In this document: positions 39,672 to 48,439 of the stretch, one piece after another | Position numbering within the stretch: position 1 is the first letter of the stretch | Layout: every line of letters begins with the position of its first letter | Source of the DNA: JBGQDM01 sp041495845 | GTDB taxonomy: Bacteria; Acidobacteriota; Terriglobia; Terriglobales; Acidobacteriaceae | Length of the DNA: 51,400 nucleotides | Reading direction: 5' to 3' | NCBI GenBank assembly: GCA_041495845.1 | Contig: JBGQDM010000009.1 | Location: 1 to 51,400, forward strand | Position numbers and translations under genes: made by a program | The notes under the pieces: generated by a model | The model's input: only the letters and a program-made list of their open reading frames with translations | What the model was told of the DNA's origin: nothing | Database searches by the model: none

Positions 39672-39910
39672 AAGTGTGGTTGCCAACCTCAAAGGCGAAA
39701 GCCCAGGCTAAATGAAATCTCGGTTGCGGTGCCACGGGTGCGCCGCCAAAAGACTCAAGAGTAAAATGACCAGCCATTCTATCGAGAGATGCTGAGTTTG
39801 TCTTGTCTTCCGTGAGTTTGGTGACTCGAAGTCATCGCGGGAAATGGCTTGCTGGTGCAGCCACCGCTGCATATAATCGCGAGTTCGGCACCCGCCGCGA
39901 GGGTCGTACT

Positions 39911-41107
39911 TTGCCTATCGGAACTGCATTTCACGAACGCACTCTACCGCTTTGCTACAGCATGAACTACCGCGAGTGGTCGGGCTACTACGCCGTGAGC
40001 GTGTATGAAGTGCACCATGAGCACGAGTACAACGCCATCCGGAATGCGGCGGCGCTGATTGATATTTCGCCGCTCTACAAATACCGCGTCACCGGAAAAG
40101 ATGCGACCCGCCTGGTAAACCGCGTGATTACGCGCGACGTCAACAAGGTGAGCGTGGGGCAGGTGATCTACTGCTGCTGGTGCGACGAGCAGGGCAAAGT
40201 CATCGACGACGGCACGGTTTCCCGGCTGGAGGAAAACACGTATCGCTGGACGGCGGCCGATCCCAGCCTGCGCTGGTTCCACCAGAACTCTCTCGGTCTG
40301 GATGTGACGATCGAAGATATTTCCGAGCAGGTGGCGGCGCTCGCTCTGCAGGGACCGACTGCGGCCAGTCTGCTCAAGCAGGTGGCGGAAGCGGACATCA
40401 GCCAGCTGAAATATTTCCGCGTGACCAGCGGCAAGATTGCGGGCGTACCCGTGGACATTTCGCGCACCGGTTACACCGGCGATCTGGGTTACGAGATCTG
40501 GCTGCCCTGGAACGACGCCGTCAAAGTGTGGGACGCCATCAACGCGAAAGGCAAGGCATTTGATCTGCACGCCACCGGAATGCTGGCGCTCGATGTGGCG
40601 CGGGTGGAAGCTGGTCTGCTGCTGATCGAGGTGGATTACACGAGTTCGAAGCGCGCGCTCATTGAATCGCAGAAGTATTCACCCTACGAACTGGGCTTTG
40701 GCAAGATGGTGCACCTGGGCAAAGAAAGTTTTGTGGGGCGGACGGCGCTGGTGCGTGACGAAAAGGCAGGCGTGGCGCGCCAACTGGTAGGGCTGGAGAT
40801 CAGCTGGCCGGAAGTGGAACAACTGTTTGATGCTGAGGGCATGCCGCCGCAGACGCCGGCCACCACGTCACGCGTGCATGTGCCCGTCTATTTCGGCGGC
40901 AAGCAGGTCGGCAAGGCGACTTCCACCACCTGGTCGCCGTTGCTCAAGAAAATGATTGCGCTGGCCAGCGTAAAGACCGAGTGCGCGCCGCTCGGGACCA
41001 AGTTGCAGCTCGAGTTGACGGTGGAAGCGGTGCGCCGCCAGGTGACAGCAACGGTGGTGAAACTGCCGTTTTACAACCCGCCGCGCAAGACCGCGGTGCC
41101 GGTGTAG
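39911..41107 (+). CDS. GcvT-family folate-dependent aminomethyl/demethylase protein
   Basis: 398 residues from a TTG with GAGGG 7 nt upstream, starting PIGTAFHERTLPLC, which fits family N-termini. GcvT signatures are visible: IDISPLYKYRVTGKDATRLV, the CDEQGKVIDDGTVSR loop with the conserved Asp, VAALALQGPTA, ISRTGYTGDLGYEIW, and the C-terminal barrel. Such proteins take a methyl or aminomethyl group onto tetrahydrofolate (GcvT, DmdA, sarcosine/dimethylglycine enzymes). It is a stand-alone form. Divergent to it are two FAD enzymes and purU, which suggests a shared one-carbon pathway. Confidence 0.9.
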   Translation: MPIGTAFHERTLPLCYSMNYREWSGYYAVSVYEVHHEHEYNAIRNAAALIDISPLYKYRVTGKDATRLVNRVITRDVNKVSVGQVIYCCWCDEQGKVIDDGTVSRLEENTYRWTAADPSLRWFHQNSLGLDVTIEDISEQVAALALQGPTAASLLKQVAEADISQLKYFRVTSGKIAGVPVDISRTGYTGDLGYEIWLPWNDAVKVWDAINAKGKAFDLHATGMLALDVARVEAGLLLIEVDYTSSKRALIESQKYSPYELGFGKMVHLGKESFVGRTALVRDEKAGVARQLVGLEISWPEVEQLFDAEGMPPQTPATTSRVHVPVYFGGKQVGKATSTTWSPLLKKMIALASVKTECAPLGTKLQLELTVEAVRRQVTATVVKLPFYNPPRKTAVPV

Positions 41108-41186
41108 CATTCCGGCGAACCCCTCCCTACGTCTCGGAGAATATCCTCTCACCTTACTTTTCATAGAACCTGCCGGTCGGCTGCAT

Positions 41187-41528
41187 CTAGGGTATCCGTC
41201 CCTGGATATGAGCGATCACAATTAGACCGACCCAGAAAAGTACAACTAAGCCAGCTGCCCCCAAGAAAGCCCTACCGACGTAAATCTGCCAGCTGGCAGG
41301 TCCGCCGGATCGACCCCAGAGCCAGCCTGCAAGTACGAGCAAGCCCAAGCCAACTATTGTAGGTGCGGCCCCATATGCAACTCTACCCCAGGCCCAATAG
41401 TGCTCTCCGGGATAGCCCGGAACCATCAGCAGCATGCCCGTGCCGAAGTAAAGACAAACGCACCCCAGTGTTCCGGCAACGGCACTCAATACTTTCGTCA
41501 AGATCGAGTTTTGCTTTGGGCCCGACAC
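41187..41528 (-). CDS. Hypothetical small membrane protein
   Basis: 113 residues from a GTG start with three hydrophobic segments (about 14-36, 48-66 and 84-107), glycine-rich, with no recognised family. The coding pattern is GC-poorer than its neighbours. The function is unknown. Confidence 0.6.
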   Translation of the reverse strand: MSGPKQNSILTKVLSAVAGTLGCVCLYFGTGMLLMVPGYPGEHYWAWGRVAYGAAPTIVGLGLLVLAGWLWGRSGGPASWQIYVGRAFLGAAGLVVLFWVGLIVIAHIQGRIP

Positions 41529-41596
41529 GCAATCTCTCCCTCTGCCTAGACCGGCATGCGCTCTACTCGCACGTTGTCTCGGAGTCGTCCTGCACC

Positions 41597-42946
41597 CTAC
41601 GGCACAAAGTTCCCCTGCACCGCACGAAACCCCGCATCCCGCGCCGGATCAAACCGCAAACCGGCCCGGTCGAGAATCTTTCCCTGCAGGATCACAGTCT
41701 CCACCTTGCGCGTGTCGCTGATGTGCTCGGCCGGATTGCCGTTGACGATCAGCACATTGGCCAGGCGTCCGGCTTGCAAACTGCCCCATTCTCCGTCGGC
41801 ATTCATGATGCGGGCCGGGTTGAAGGTCGCCAGACGAATCGCTTCGAGCGGCGTGAAGCCTGCGTCCACCAGCAATTCCAGTTCGTGATGCAGCGACTCG
41901 CCCTGAAACAAGCCGGGATAGGGAGCGTCTGTGCCCGCAGCCAGCAACACTCCGAGGTCATGCAGCTTCTTCACGTTACCTTTCATTTCGTCAAAGCCCG
42001 CGGACGATTGCTCGATGTCGTGTTTCTCCTTGTCGGAGAGAGCGCGCGTGGCTTGCGTACGCAATTCGCTGACAAACCAGGGCGGCGTAGTCTCCTGAAT
42101 GAGCGGGTCGTTCAAGAAGCGCAGATCGGCGAGGCGCCGGTGCGCAGAGTATTCCTCGACCACGAGCGTAGTGATGACAAAGACCTTACGATCACGAATC
42201 AACTGCAGATCGTCGGCGGACATCTTGCGCGTCGGCGCATGGGCGAAGCCCGCAATTCCCGTGCGAACCAGGTCGGGTGAGCCGTTGCGTTCCCACTGGT
42301 CCACGATGACGCGCAGACCGGCCTTGCCCGCTTCGCGCGTGAGAGCGATCAGGAAAGCATCAGAAAGATTGCGGTAAGCCTTGATAAGATCCACGCCCGC
42401 GCGTTTGTCGCGTTCCATTACGGCAGGGATCATCGCCGGCGATCCCACTGCGTATGCGAGGTCAGGCCATGCCGGTTCAGCGGCATCAATCATCGCGCCC
42501 ACGCAGTAGATGCGCGGGGCGAGTAAGCGTCCGCTGGCTTGTTCCTGCCGCAACTGAAGAATCCACGGCTGATAGTTTCCTGTGTCCAGCACCGTGGTGA
42601 TCCCGGCATAAAGCATGGAGTTGAAGTAGCGCTGGTAGCCCAGCAAATCCACACCAATGCCGTCCCATCCGCCTTGCAGGTGGACGTGCATGTCGGCGAG
42701 GCCGGGCAGGACGCTCTTGCCGGTAGCGTCAATCACGCGAGCGTCGGCTGGAATTGCGGCGCCAGCCGCTGGCCCCGCGTAGGCAATGGTGTGTCCGCGG
42801 AGAATGACCGTCCCGTTTTCGATGGGCGCGCCGCCGAGTCCGTCGATGATTCTGCCGTGCACGATGGCGATGGGCCGATTTTCCGCGTGAGCGCAGAGGA
42901 CGAACGAGAAAGCGACTGTCAGCAGAACCGCGAAACGAACCTTCAT
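41597..42946 (-). CDS. Exported amidohydrolase-family protein with altered metal site
   Basis: 449 residues with signal peptide (MKVRFAVLLTVAFSFVLCAHA). Amidohydrolase features: the LPGLADMHVHLQGG HxH, AGTDAPYPG aspartate and the composite beta-sandwich at both ends (ARVIDATGKSVLPG; LANVLIVNGNPAEH). Where paralogs have a metal histidine (VEAHAH in the gene at 44635), this protein reads VIVDQWERNG, so one ligand is apparently missing; a later His is in GFAHAP. The substrate is unknown. Sits with permease and peptidase genes. Confidence 0.88.
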   Translation of the reverse strand: MKVRFAVLLTVAFSFVLCAHAENRPIAIVHGRIIDGLGGAPIENGTVILRGHTIAYAGPAAGAAIPADARVIDATGKSVLPGLADMHVHLQGGWDGIGVDLLGYQRYFNSMLYAGITTVLDTGNYQPWILQLRQEQASGRLLAPRIYCVGAMIDAAEPAWPDLAYAVGSPAMIPAVMERDKRAGVDLIKAYRNLSDAFLIALTREAGKAGLRVIVDQWERNGSPDLVRTGIAGFAHAPTRKMSADDLQLIRDRKVFVITTLVVEEYSAHRRLADLRFLNDPLIQETTPPWFVSELRTQATRALSDKEKHDIEQSSAGFDEMKGNVKKLHDLGVLLAAGTDAPYPGLFQGESLHHELELLVDAGFTPLEAIRLATFNPARIMNADGEWGSLQAGRLANVLIVNGNPAEHISDTRKVETVILQGKILDRAGLRFDPARDAGFRAVQGNFVP

Positions 42947-43020
42947 CAGGGAGTCCTTTGTTGGTGCGGGCGGAGTCTAAGGCGCGATGGAAGCGCGAGT
43001 CAAGTGATCGAGAAGAGATG

Positions 43021-44511
43021 TCACGCTCGGCCTGCCGCGCCGAGTTCCCGTGCGGCCCGACGTTTGCCCGACCAATAGAGCACGACGCCAATGGCGATCA
43101 GGAGCGCAGACAGGCCCGCCACTTTGATGACCGCCAACAATTTGTTAGGTTCGTCGGGCGGGGGCAGAAGGGAGGCAGCAATGGTGATGGCAGTGGTACA
43201 GAAGCCGATGACGGAAACCACGCGCGCGACCATCCTCCCGCCCGGGACGCGAATGACTTCCGGGCCAACGGGTTCACGTTGCAATTTGAACATGGCGGCG
43301 AAGAGATAAAGAAAAGGAATGAAATTACCGATTACGGTCATGCTGACGAGCACATCGTAGGCACCCTTCACGCTCGTGCCGGCCTGGCCCAGGAAAACGA
43401 AGACAGCAGTAAGAAAAAACTGCGTGATCAATGCAATCCAAGGCGTGCGCCAGCGGGGGTGGAGCGCGCCGAAGGCGGGCGGCAGAAAATGGTCGAGGCC
43501 CGCAACGAACGGGATGCGGGCGGTGGCAGCGAGATATGCACCGGCTGCCCCGAGATTGCTGAAGACGATGAGAATAGCTGCGAGGGGAACCAGCCAGCCC
43601 ATGCCGACCCGATGCGCGCCCTGGTAAATCGCTTGCATCACCCCATGCAGGCCGCTGACCTCGCTTGCCGGCAGCGTTAGCAAAACAGAGATGGTGCCAA
43701 GCGTGTAGCAAAGCGTCACCGTGACGCCCGCGGTAAAGAGTGCGAGTGGAATGGCGCGGCGGGGATTCTTGATTTCCTCGCCCATAAAGGACGCCGCTTC
43801 GCAGCCGCACATCGCGAAGGTAAGCGTGGACCAGAAGATAATGTCCTGCAGGCGGAGGCTGGGCGTCATGCCGGCGAACGTAAATGCGGTGGCGGAGCCG
43901 AAGCGGCGCCAGCAGACCACACCCACGACACCGAGAATCAGGACTGGAGTCCACATAGCGAGCGCGCCGAGGTTGTGCAGCCACTTGCCAATGTCGAGTC
44001 CCACCACGTTCAGAAGGGTCACGCCCGCAAGCGCAGCCAGGGAAAACCAGATGAAAAAACTGGAACGGCCGGCGAGATGAATCCACTGGTCGTGGCGCAC
44101 GAAGAGCAAGCTGCTGGCGGCGAAGTAAAGCACGCTGGGAAAGTAAGGCAGGTTAGAAGTCCAGTAAGTCCAGGCTGACATAAAACCGGCAAAGTCGCCG
44201 AACGCGCGCTTGCTCCACACATAAAGTCCGCCTTCGTTGGGATAGCGCGACGAAAGTTCGATCACCGAGAGCGCCAGCGGCGTGTAGAACGTGAGCCAGG
44301 CGCCGACCCAGATGACGATGGAACTGGGGCCTGCGGCGGCAGCGGTAGCAATCCACCGCAGGCTGATTCCGGTCACCACATAAAAAAGCAGCAAGTCGCG
44401 GAATCCCATCACCCGCTTGGGGCGGTTGGGGTCGCCCGCTTCGGCGATGGAGACAGTGGAGGAGAGCAGGCTGGGACGCGGGTTTGCGGGCGACAGGTCG
44501 TCGGGCATCAT
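43021..44511 (-). CDS. APC superfamily amino-acid permease
   Basis: 496 residues from a tandem ATG-ATG at 44511; the frame is open upstream but runs into the divergent gene. About twelve hydrophobic segments. APC signature: glycine-rich first helix region, SSRYPNEGGLYVWSKRAFGD after helix 2, FMGEEIKNPRRAIPLAL in the middle and HPRWRTPWIALI later. Transports amino acids or related amines across the inner membrane. It is divergent from the amidohydrolase at 44635. Confidence 0.9.
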   Translation of the reverse strand: MMPDDLSPANPRPSLLSSTVSIAEAGDPNRPKRVMGFRDLLLFYVVTGISLRWIATAAAAGPSSIVIWVGAWLTFYTPLALSVIELSSRYPNEGGLYVWSKRAFGDFAGFMSAWTYWTSNLPYFPSVLYFAASSLLFVRHDQWIHLAGRSSFFIWFSLAALAGVTLLNVVGLDIGKWLHNLGALAMWTPVLILGVVGVVCWRRFGSATAFTFAGMTPSLRLQDIIFWSTLTFAMCGCEAASFMGEEIKNPRRAIPLALFTAGVTVTLCYTLGTISVLLTLPASEVSGLHGVMQAIYQGAHRVGMGWLVPLAAILIVFSNLGAAGAYLAATARIPFVAGLDHFLPPAFGALHPRWRTPWIALITQFFLTAVFVFLGQAGTSVKGAYDVLVSMTVIGNFIPFLYLFAAMFKLQREPVGPEVIRVPGGRMVARVVSVIGFCTTAITIAASLLPPPDEPNKLLAVIKVAGLSALLIAIGVVLYWSGKRRAARELGAAGRA

Positions 44512-44634
44512 GCGGCACGCAGCGTGAAAGGGGCAAGGAATACCATCGAGCTGTCCATAAGGCAAGCGGAATTTCCACGGCGGTAAGTCAGGTTCAGGAT
44601 AGAATGCGCGATTCACAGCAGAAATGTAGATGGC

Positions 44635-45933
44635 ATGAACTGGATGGAGGGCAACGTGAAGAAAGCGACATTGCTGGGCCTGTTGTGCTTGGGGATGGGA
44701 ATGGCATACGCGCAGGTAACCGTGATCAAAGCCGGCCGCCTGGTGGATGTGGAATCCGGCACGGTGCTGAATGATCAGACCATCGTCATCCGCGACGGGA
44801 AGATTGCGGCCGTAGGCAAAGGTTTGGCTGTGCCGCCCGGGGCGGAGGTCATTGACCTCAGCAAGATGACGGTACTGCCGGGATTGATTGACTGTCACAC
44901 CCACGTGGCCGATGGCCAGGGTAACGGCGAGCCCTTCAATCAACTGCAGAGGACAGCGTCACAAGTGGTGCTGGAGTCGGTGCCGAACGCCCGCAAGACC
45001 CTGGAGTCGGGGTTTACTACCGTGCGCGATGTGGGCGCTTATCGCGCGCTGAATGATCTTGCCCTGCGCGATGCCATCAACCAGGGATACATCGAAGGCC
45101 CGCGGATGTTTGTCGCTGGCGCCTACATCACCATCACCGGCGGAGCCGGAGCCATGACCGGCCAGGCGCCCGATATCCAACTGCCCTGGGACTTTCATTA
45201 CGGCGAAGCCAACAGTCCGTGGGAAGTACGCCAACGCATTCGGCAACTCGTACACGACGGCGTGGACCACATCAAGATCCTTACCAGCGGCGCGGTGCTG
45301 ACGCACGGCAGCAATCTGCGCGCGCAAGAGTTTACGCTGGAGGAAATTTCAGCCGCGGTAGACGAAGCCAAGCAGTTCGGGCTGCGGGTGGAGGCGCATG
45401 CGCACTCGCCGCTGGGCATCAAGAATGCAATACGCGCCGGCGTGGCGTCCGTGGAGCACGCCACGCTGATTGACGATGAGGGCATCGCGCTGGCCAAGGA
45501 GCATGGCACCTACCTGGACATGGACATCTACGACGATGAATGTATTCAGGCGAGCGGGAAGGCCGGCCGTACCCCCAAAGACTTTCTGGAGCACGAAGCC
45601 GGGCTGGCGGAAGTGCACCGGGAAAATTTCCGCAAAGCACTAAAGGCGGGCGTCAAGCTCTCGTTTGGCACCGATCTGGGAGTATGTCCGTATGGTTCCA
45701 GCGGCAAACAGTTTGCTTACATGGTCAAGTACGGAATGACTCCCATGCAGGCCATTCAGTCAGCGACGGTGGCAGCGGCCGACTTGTTGGGAAAAAGTGA
45801 TCTGGTCGGGTCATTGAAGCCCGGCAAATATGCGGACGTGGTCGCAGTCGTGGGCGATCCGCTGGCCGATGTGCGGCTACTGGAAGACGTGAACTTCGTG
45901 ATGAAGGAAGGGAAAGTGTACAAGAGCAAGTGA
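44635..45933 (+). CDS. Exported amidohydrolase (Xaa-Pro dipeptidase / imidazolonepropionase-like)
   Basis: 432 residues with signal peptide (KKATLLGLLCLGMGMAYA). The metal site is complete: LIDCHTHVADG (HxH), HIKILTSGAVLTHG with the bridging Lys, VEAHAHSP and VEHATLID histidines and FGTDLGVCPYG aspartate. This subgroup hydrolyses Xaa-Pro/Arg-type peptides or acylated amino acids in the periplasm. Divergent from the amino-acid permease, which supports a role in using extracellular peptides. Residues match the family length (about 430). Confidence 0.92.
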   Translation: MNWMEGNVKKATLLGLLCLGMGMAYAQVTVIKAGRLVDVESGTVLNDQTIVIRDGKIAAVGKGLAVPPGAEVIDLSKMTVLPGLIDCHTHVADGQGNGEPFNQLQRTASQVVLESVPNARKTLESGFTTVRDVGAYRALNDLALRDAINQGYIEGPRMFVAGAYITITGGAGAMTGQAPDIQLPWDFHYGEANSPWEVRQRIRQLVHDGVDHIKILTSGAVLTHGSNLRAQEFTLEEISAAVDEAKQFGLRVEAHAHSPLGIKNAIRAGVASVEHATLIDDEGIALAKEHGTYLDMDIYDDECIQASGKAGRTPKDFLEHEAGLAEVHRENFRKALKAGVKLSFGTDLGVCPYGSSGKQFAYMVKYGMTPMQAIQSATVAAADLLGKSDLVGSLKPGKYADVVAVVGDPLADVRLLEDVNFVMKEGKVYKSK

Positions 45934-46003
45934 ACCGCTTCATCCCCTTGCCGTGCTGAGCAAAAGTAAGGTGCGAGATTACTTTGTCAGCCCTGAACAG
46001 AAC

Positions 46004-46109
46004 TGTCATCCTGAGCGAAGCGACGGACCTATGCAATTGCCGGAAGTGCATGGGTCCTTCGCTCAGAATGACAATTGTTTCTCTGCGCTCTCTGCGCCCT
46101 CCGCGGTTA
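46004..46109. repeat. Inverted pair of the dispersed repeat plus a C/T-rich repeat
   Basis: 46004-46029 (TGTCATCCTGAGCGAAGCGA) is followed 22 nt later by its inverted copy (46052-46073, ending CTCAGAATGACA), forming a long imperfect hairpin. 46079-46109 (TCTCTGCGCTCTCTGCGCCC) is the second repeat family. The unit lies between the convergent genes at 44635 and 46114. Confidence 0.75.
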
Positions 46110-46113
46110 AGTC

Positions 46114-48162
46114 CTACTGGTAATCCCTCGGAATGGTTTCCTCCCACGTGCGCGAGCGCAGCAACCGGCCATCCTTGAGGACCTCGCGCGTGTACTTGTA
46201 AAAGAAATTCTTCGCGTCACTGGTAACGGCAAGATGGCCGCGCCAGGTGAGAGTGCGGTCTTTGAGTTCGTAGTTTTGCTCGATCTCGCCGATCACGGAA
46301 TTCAGCTCCGGGTGCGCGTCCGAGAGCTCGTAGATCAACTGCTCGTGATCGGTTTCCTTGCCCCAGGGGTTTTCTTCTGACATGACGCCGCGCCAGGTGA
46401 CCGTGGTTTTCTGCGCAACCTGATCGCGCAGCGTGGTCCAGGTGCCCGGCCAGGTGTAGCCGGCGGAACGATAGCCGGCGAGATGCTCGCTGGGTTGGGG
46501 TGGCGCGAGCACGGGCGCAGCGCCACTTTTCAGCGGCACGACGGGCAGCGTGAGGCGCGAACCTCCAGCGCCGCCGAGCGCGAGTGTCGTGGTCATGGCA
46601 TGGGGCGTGGGCCAGATCATGGGCCACAGCGCATTGGAAACCGCCAGACGGATGCGATGGCCGCGCGGAAAAACCCACGACGTAACGTGGAGTTCGATGT
46701 CGAGCGGATAAGTCTTTCCGGGTTCGAGCGCACTCGGATGCTCAGCGGATTCGCGTTGCGCACCCGCCAGTCCCGCACCCGTGACCAGCGTGACCGTGCC
46801 ATCCGGCGCCACGTCGGAAAGACGCGCAAACCAATTGGCCAGCGGCGCAGAAGCCGAGGCACGAAGCAGCGCGTGCGGATGGCCGAGAATTGCCACCTCA
46901 GCGTCGAGTGGCGCGGAATCGTAGACCAGGCTGAAAGCGTCTACCGGCCGCTGATCGGTGAGCAACTCGCCCCACCAGAAACCCGCCTCCACTCCGATCG
47001 TCGGCACATACTTCAGTTGGTGCATTTGATTGCCGGCGGGAATGGCGCCCAGCACGTGGTTCGGCTGCAGAAACAAAGTTTTCGTCTGCTGCGCTCGCGG
47101 AGGCCACGCCGATTCTGCACGCCACTCCCCGGGGACTTCCGGCAGCGTGGCATCGGGCGGATGCCAGTGGCGCATGTAGACGGTGAGTTTGGGATCGTCC
47201 AGCACGCCAGTGTCGCGGCCCTTCAACCATTGGTCGAACCAACGGACAGCGTCTTCGCGCCACTCCACAGCCGGGCCCGGTTCGGCTTCTTCAGGAAAGG
47301 TGTGGTTCCACGGGCCCATCAGCGCGCGCACTGGAGCCTTCACCTGCTCCAGCATGGCAGGAACGGAATCGCGATAGCCGTCGAGCCAGCCACCTATCAG
47401 AAAGCACGGAATCTGGATGTTGGAAAACGACCGAATCGGCTCGCGCCAGAATTTTCCGTCACGTTGCTGCTTCATGTAGTTGAGCGACCAGGGGGCCACG
47501 TCGAAACGCGCGAGCAGCGCTTCGTCACTGGGGCCAAACTCGGGCGCGCCGGGAATCGCGGGCGTTAAATCCATGGCCAGTTCGAATTCGTCAACGTGCA
47601 TCATGCCGTCCATGTAATGGACGTCGTCGTGGAAGAGCTTCTCCGTGGCGTCCACCGCGAGAATCGCCTTCAGCGCCGGCGGGCGGCGCATCGCCATCTG
47701 GATGGAGTTGAATCCACCCCACGAAATCCCAAACATGCCAACGCTGCCGTTGGACCACGGCTGGCTGGCCAGCCAGGCGATCACCTGCTCGCCGTCGCGC
47801 TGTTCTTGCTGTGAGTACTCCCTCTCCGGGGAGCGGCCTTCGCTCGCGCCCGTGCCGCGAATGTCCACACGTGCCGTCACGTATCCGCGTTTGCAGAAAT
47901 ACGTGTGCATCGGATAGTCACGAGCAGCCGTGCCGTCGTCCTTGCGGTAAGGAAGATATTCCAGCAGGGCGGGGAACTTGTCGCTCGCTTTCGCGCCCTC
48001 GGGAACATAAAGTGTGACCGCCAGACGAACACCGTCAGGCATGGGGATCCACGTGCGCTCCATGCGGACGCCGTAAACGGGCGGCGACGGCGGTTGCTTG
48101 GCAAGTGAAAGGGTAGAGAAGCAAACGAGCGCGAGAGTGAGGAGAATACTTAGCCGACGCAT
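46114..48162 (-). CDS. Exported CocE/NonD-family S15-type hydrolase
   Basis: 682 residues with signal peptide (MRRLSILLTLALVCFSTLSLA). An alpha/beta hydrolase core has the nucleophile elbow GISWGG (Ser147), an acid in IGGWLDGYRDSV and His near 298 in MGPWNHTFPEE. A C-terminal jelly-roll (X-Pro dipeptidyl-peptidase C-terminal domain; HVTSWVFPRGHRIRLAVSNA) completes the family architecture. Members are X-prolyl dipeptidyl peptidases, cocaine esterase and glutaryl-7-ACA acylases; sequence does not tell which. Probably periplasmic. Confidence 0.9.
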   Translation of the reverse strand: MRRLSILLTLALVCFSTLSLAKQPPSPPVYGVRMERTWIPMPDGVRLAVTLYVPEGAKASDKFPALLEYLPYRKDDGTAARDYPMHTYFCKRGYVTARVDIRGTGASEGRSPEREYSQQEQRDGEQVIAWLASQPWSNGSVGMFGISWGGFNSIQMAMRRPPALKAILAVDATEKLFHDDVHYMDGMMHVDEFELAMDLTPAIPGAPEFGPSDEALLARFDVAPWSLNYMKQQRDGKFWREPIRSFSNIQIPCFLIGGWLDGYRDSVPAMLEQVKAPVRALMGPWNHTFPEEAEPGPAVEWREDAVRWFDQWLKGRDTGVLDDPKLTVYMRHWHPPDATLPEVPGEWRAESAWPPRAQQTKTLFLQPNHVLGAIPAGNQMHQLKYVPTIGVEAGFWWGELLTDQRPVDAFSLVYDSAPLDAEVAILGHPHALLRASASAPLANWFARLSDVAPDGTVTLVTGAGLAGAQRESAEHPSALEPGKTYPLDIELHVTSWVFPRGHRIRLAVSNALWPMIWPTPHAMTTTLALGGAGGSRLTLPVVPLKSGAAPVLAPPQPSEHLAGYRSAGYTWPGTWTTLRDQVAQKTTVTWRGVMSEENPWGKETDHEQLIYELSDAHPELNSVIGEIEQNYELKDRTLTWRGHLAVTSDAKNFFYKYTREVLKDGRLLRSRTWEETIPRDYQ

Positions 48163-48215
48163 CGCGGCTAGTGTAAACGCAAAGCCAGCAGAGCTCTCTC
48201 TGCAACAAACAAAAT

Positions 48216-48430
48216 TGTCATCCTGAGCGAAAGCGAAGGGTCCCTATTCCTGGCAGGGATTCAAGGCCCACTCTCGATCTGTGTCCATCCCTGAAATCGG
48301 TCGGCCAGGCTTTGGGGTTCTCTGTGTTCTCTGCGGCTTTTCTCTGCGCTCTCTGCGTTTTAGGCTTTTGCGCTTGTGGCTCGGAATCCGTGCCCTTCCG
48401 TGAAATCCGTGGCCAGGTTCTTTGGGCTGT
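48216..48430. repeat. Cluster of intergenic repeats
   Basis: 48216-48243 is a copy of the TGTCATCCTGAGCGAA repeat. 48322-48362 (GGTTCTCTGTGTTCTCTGCG onward) is the C/T-rich family. Two related units ending GAAATC(GG)-(T)GGCCAG occur at about 48279-48311 and 48389-48417. The 277-bp gap holds no gene. Confidence 0.65.
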
Positions 48431-48439
48431 GGACGGAAA

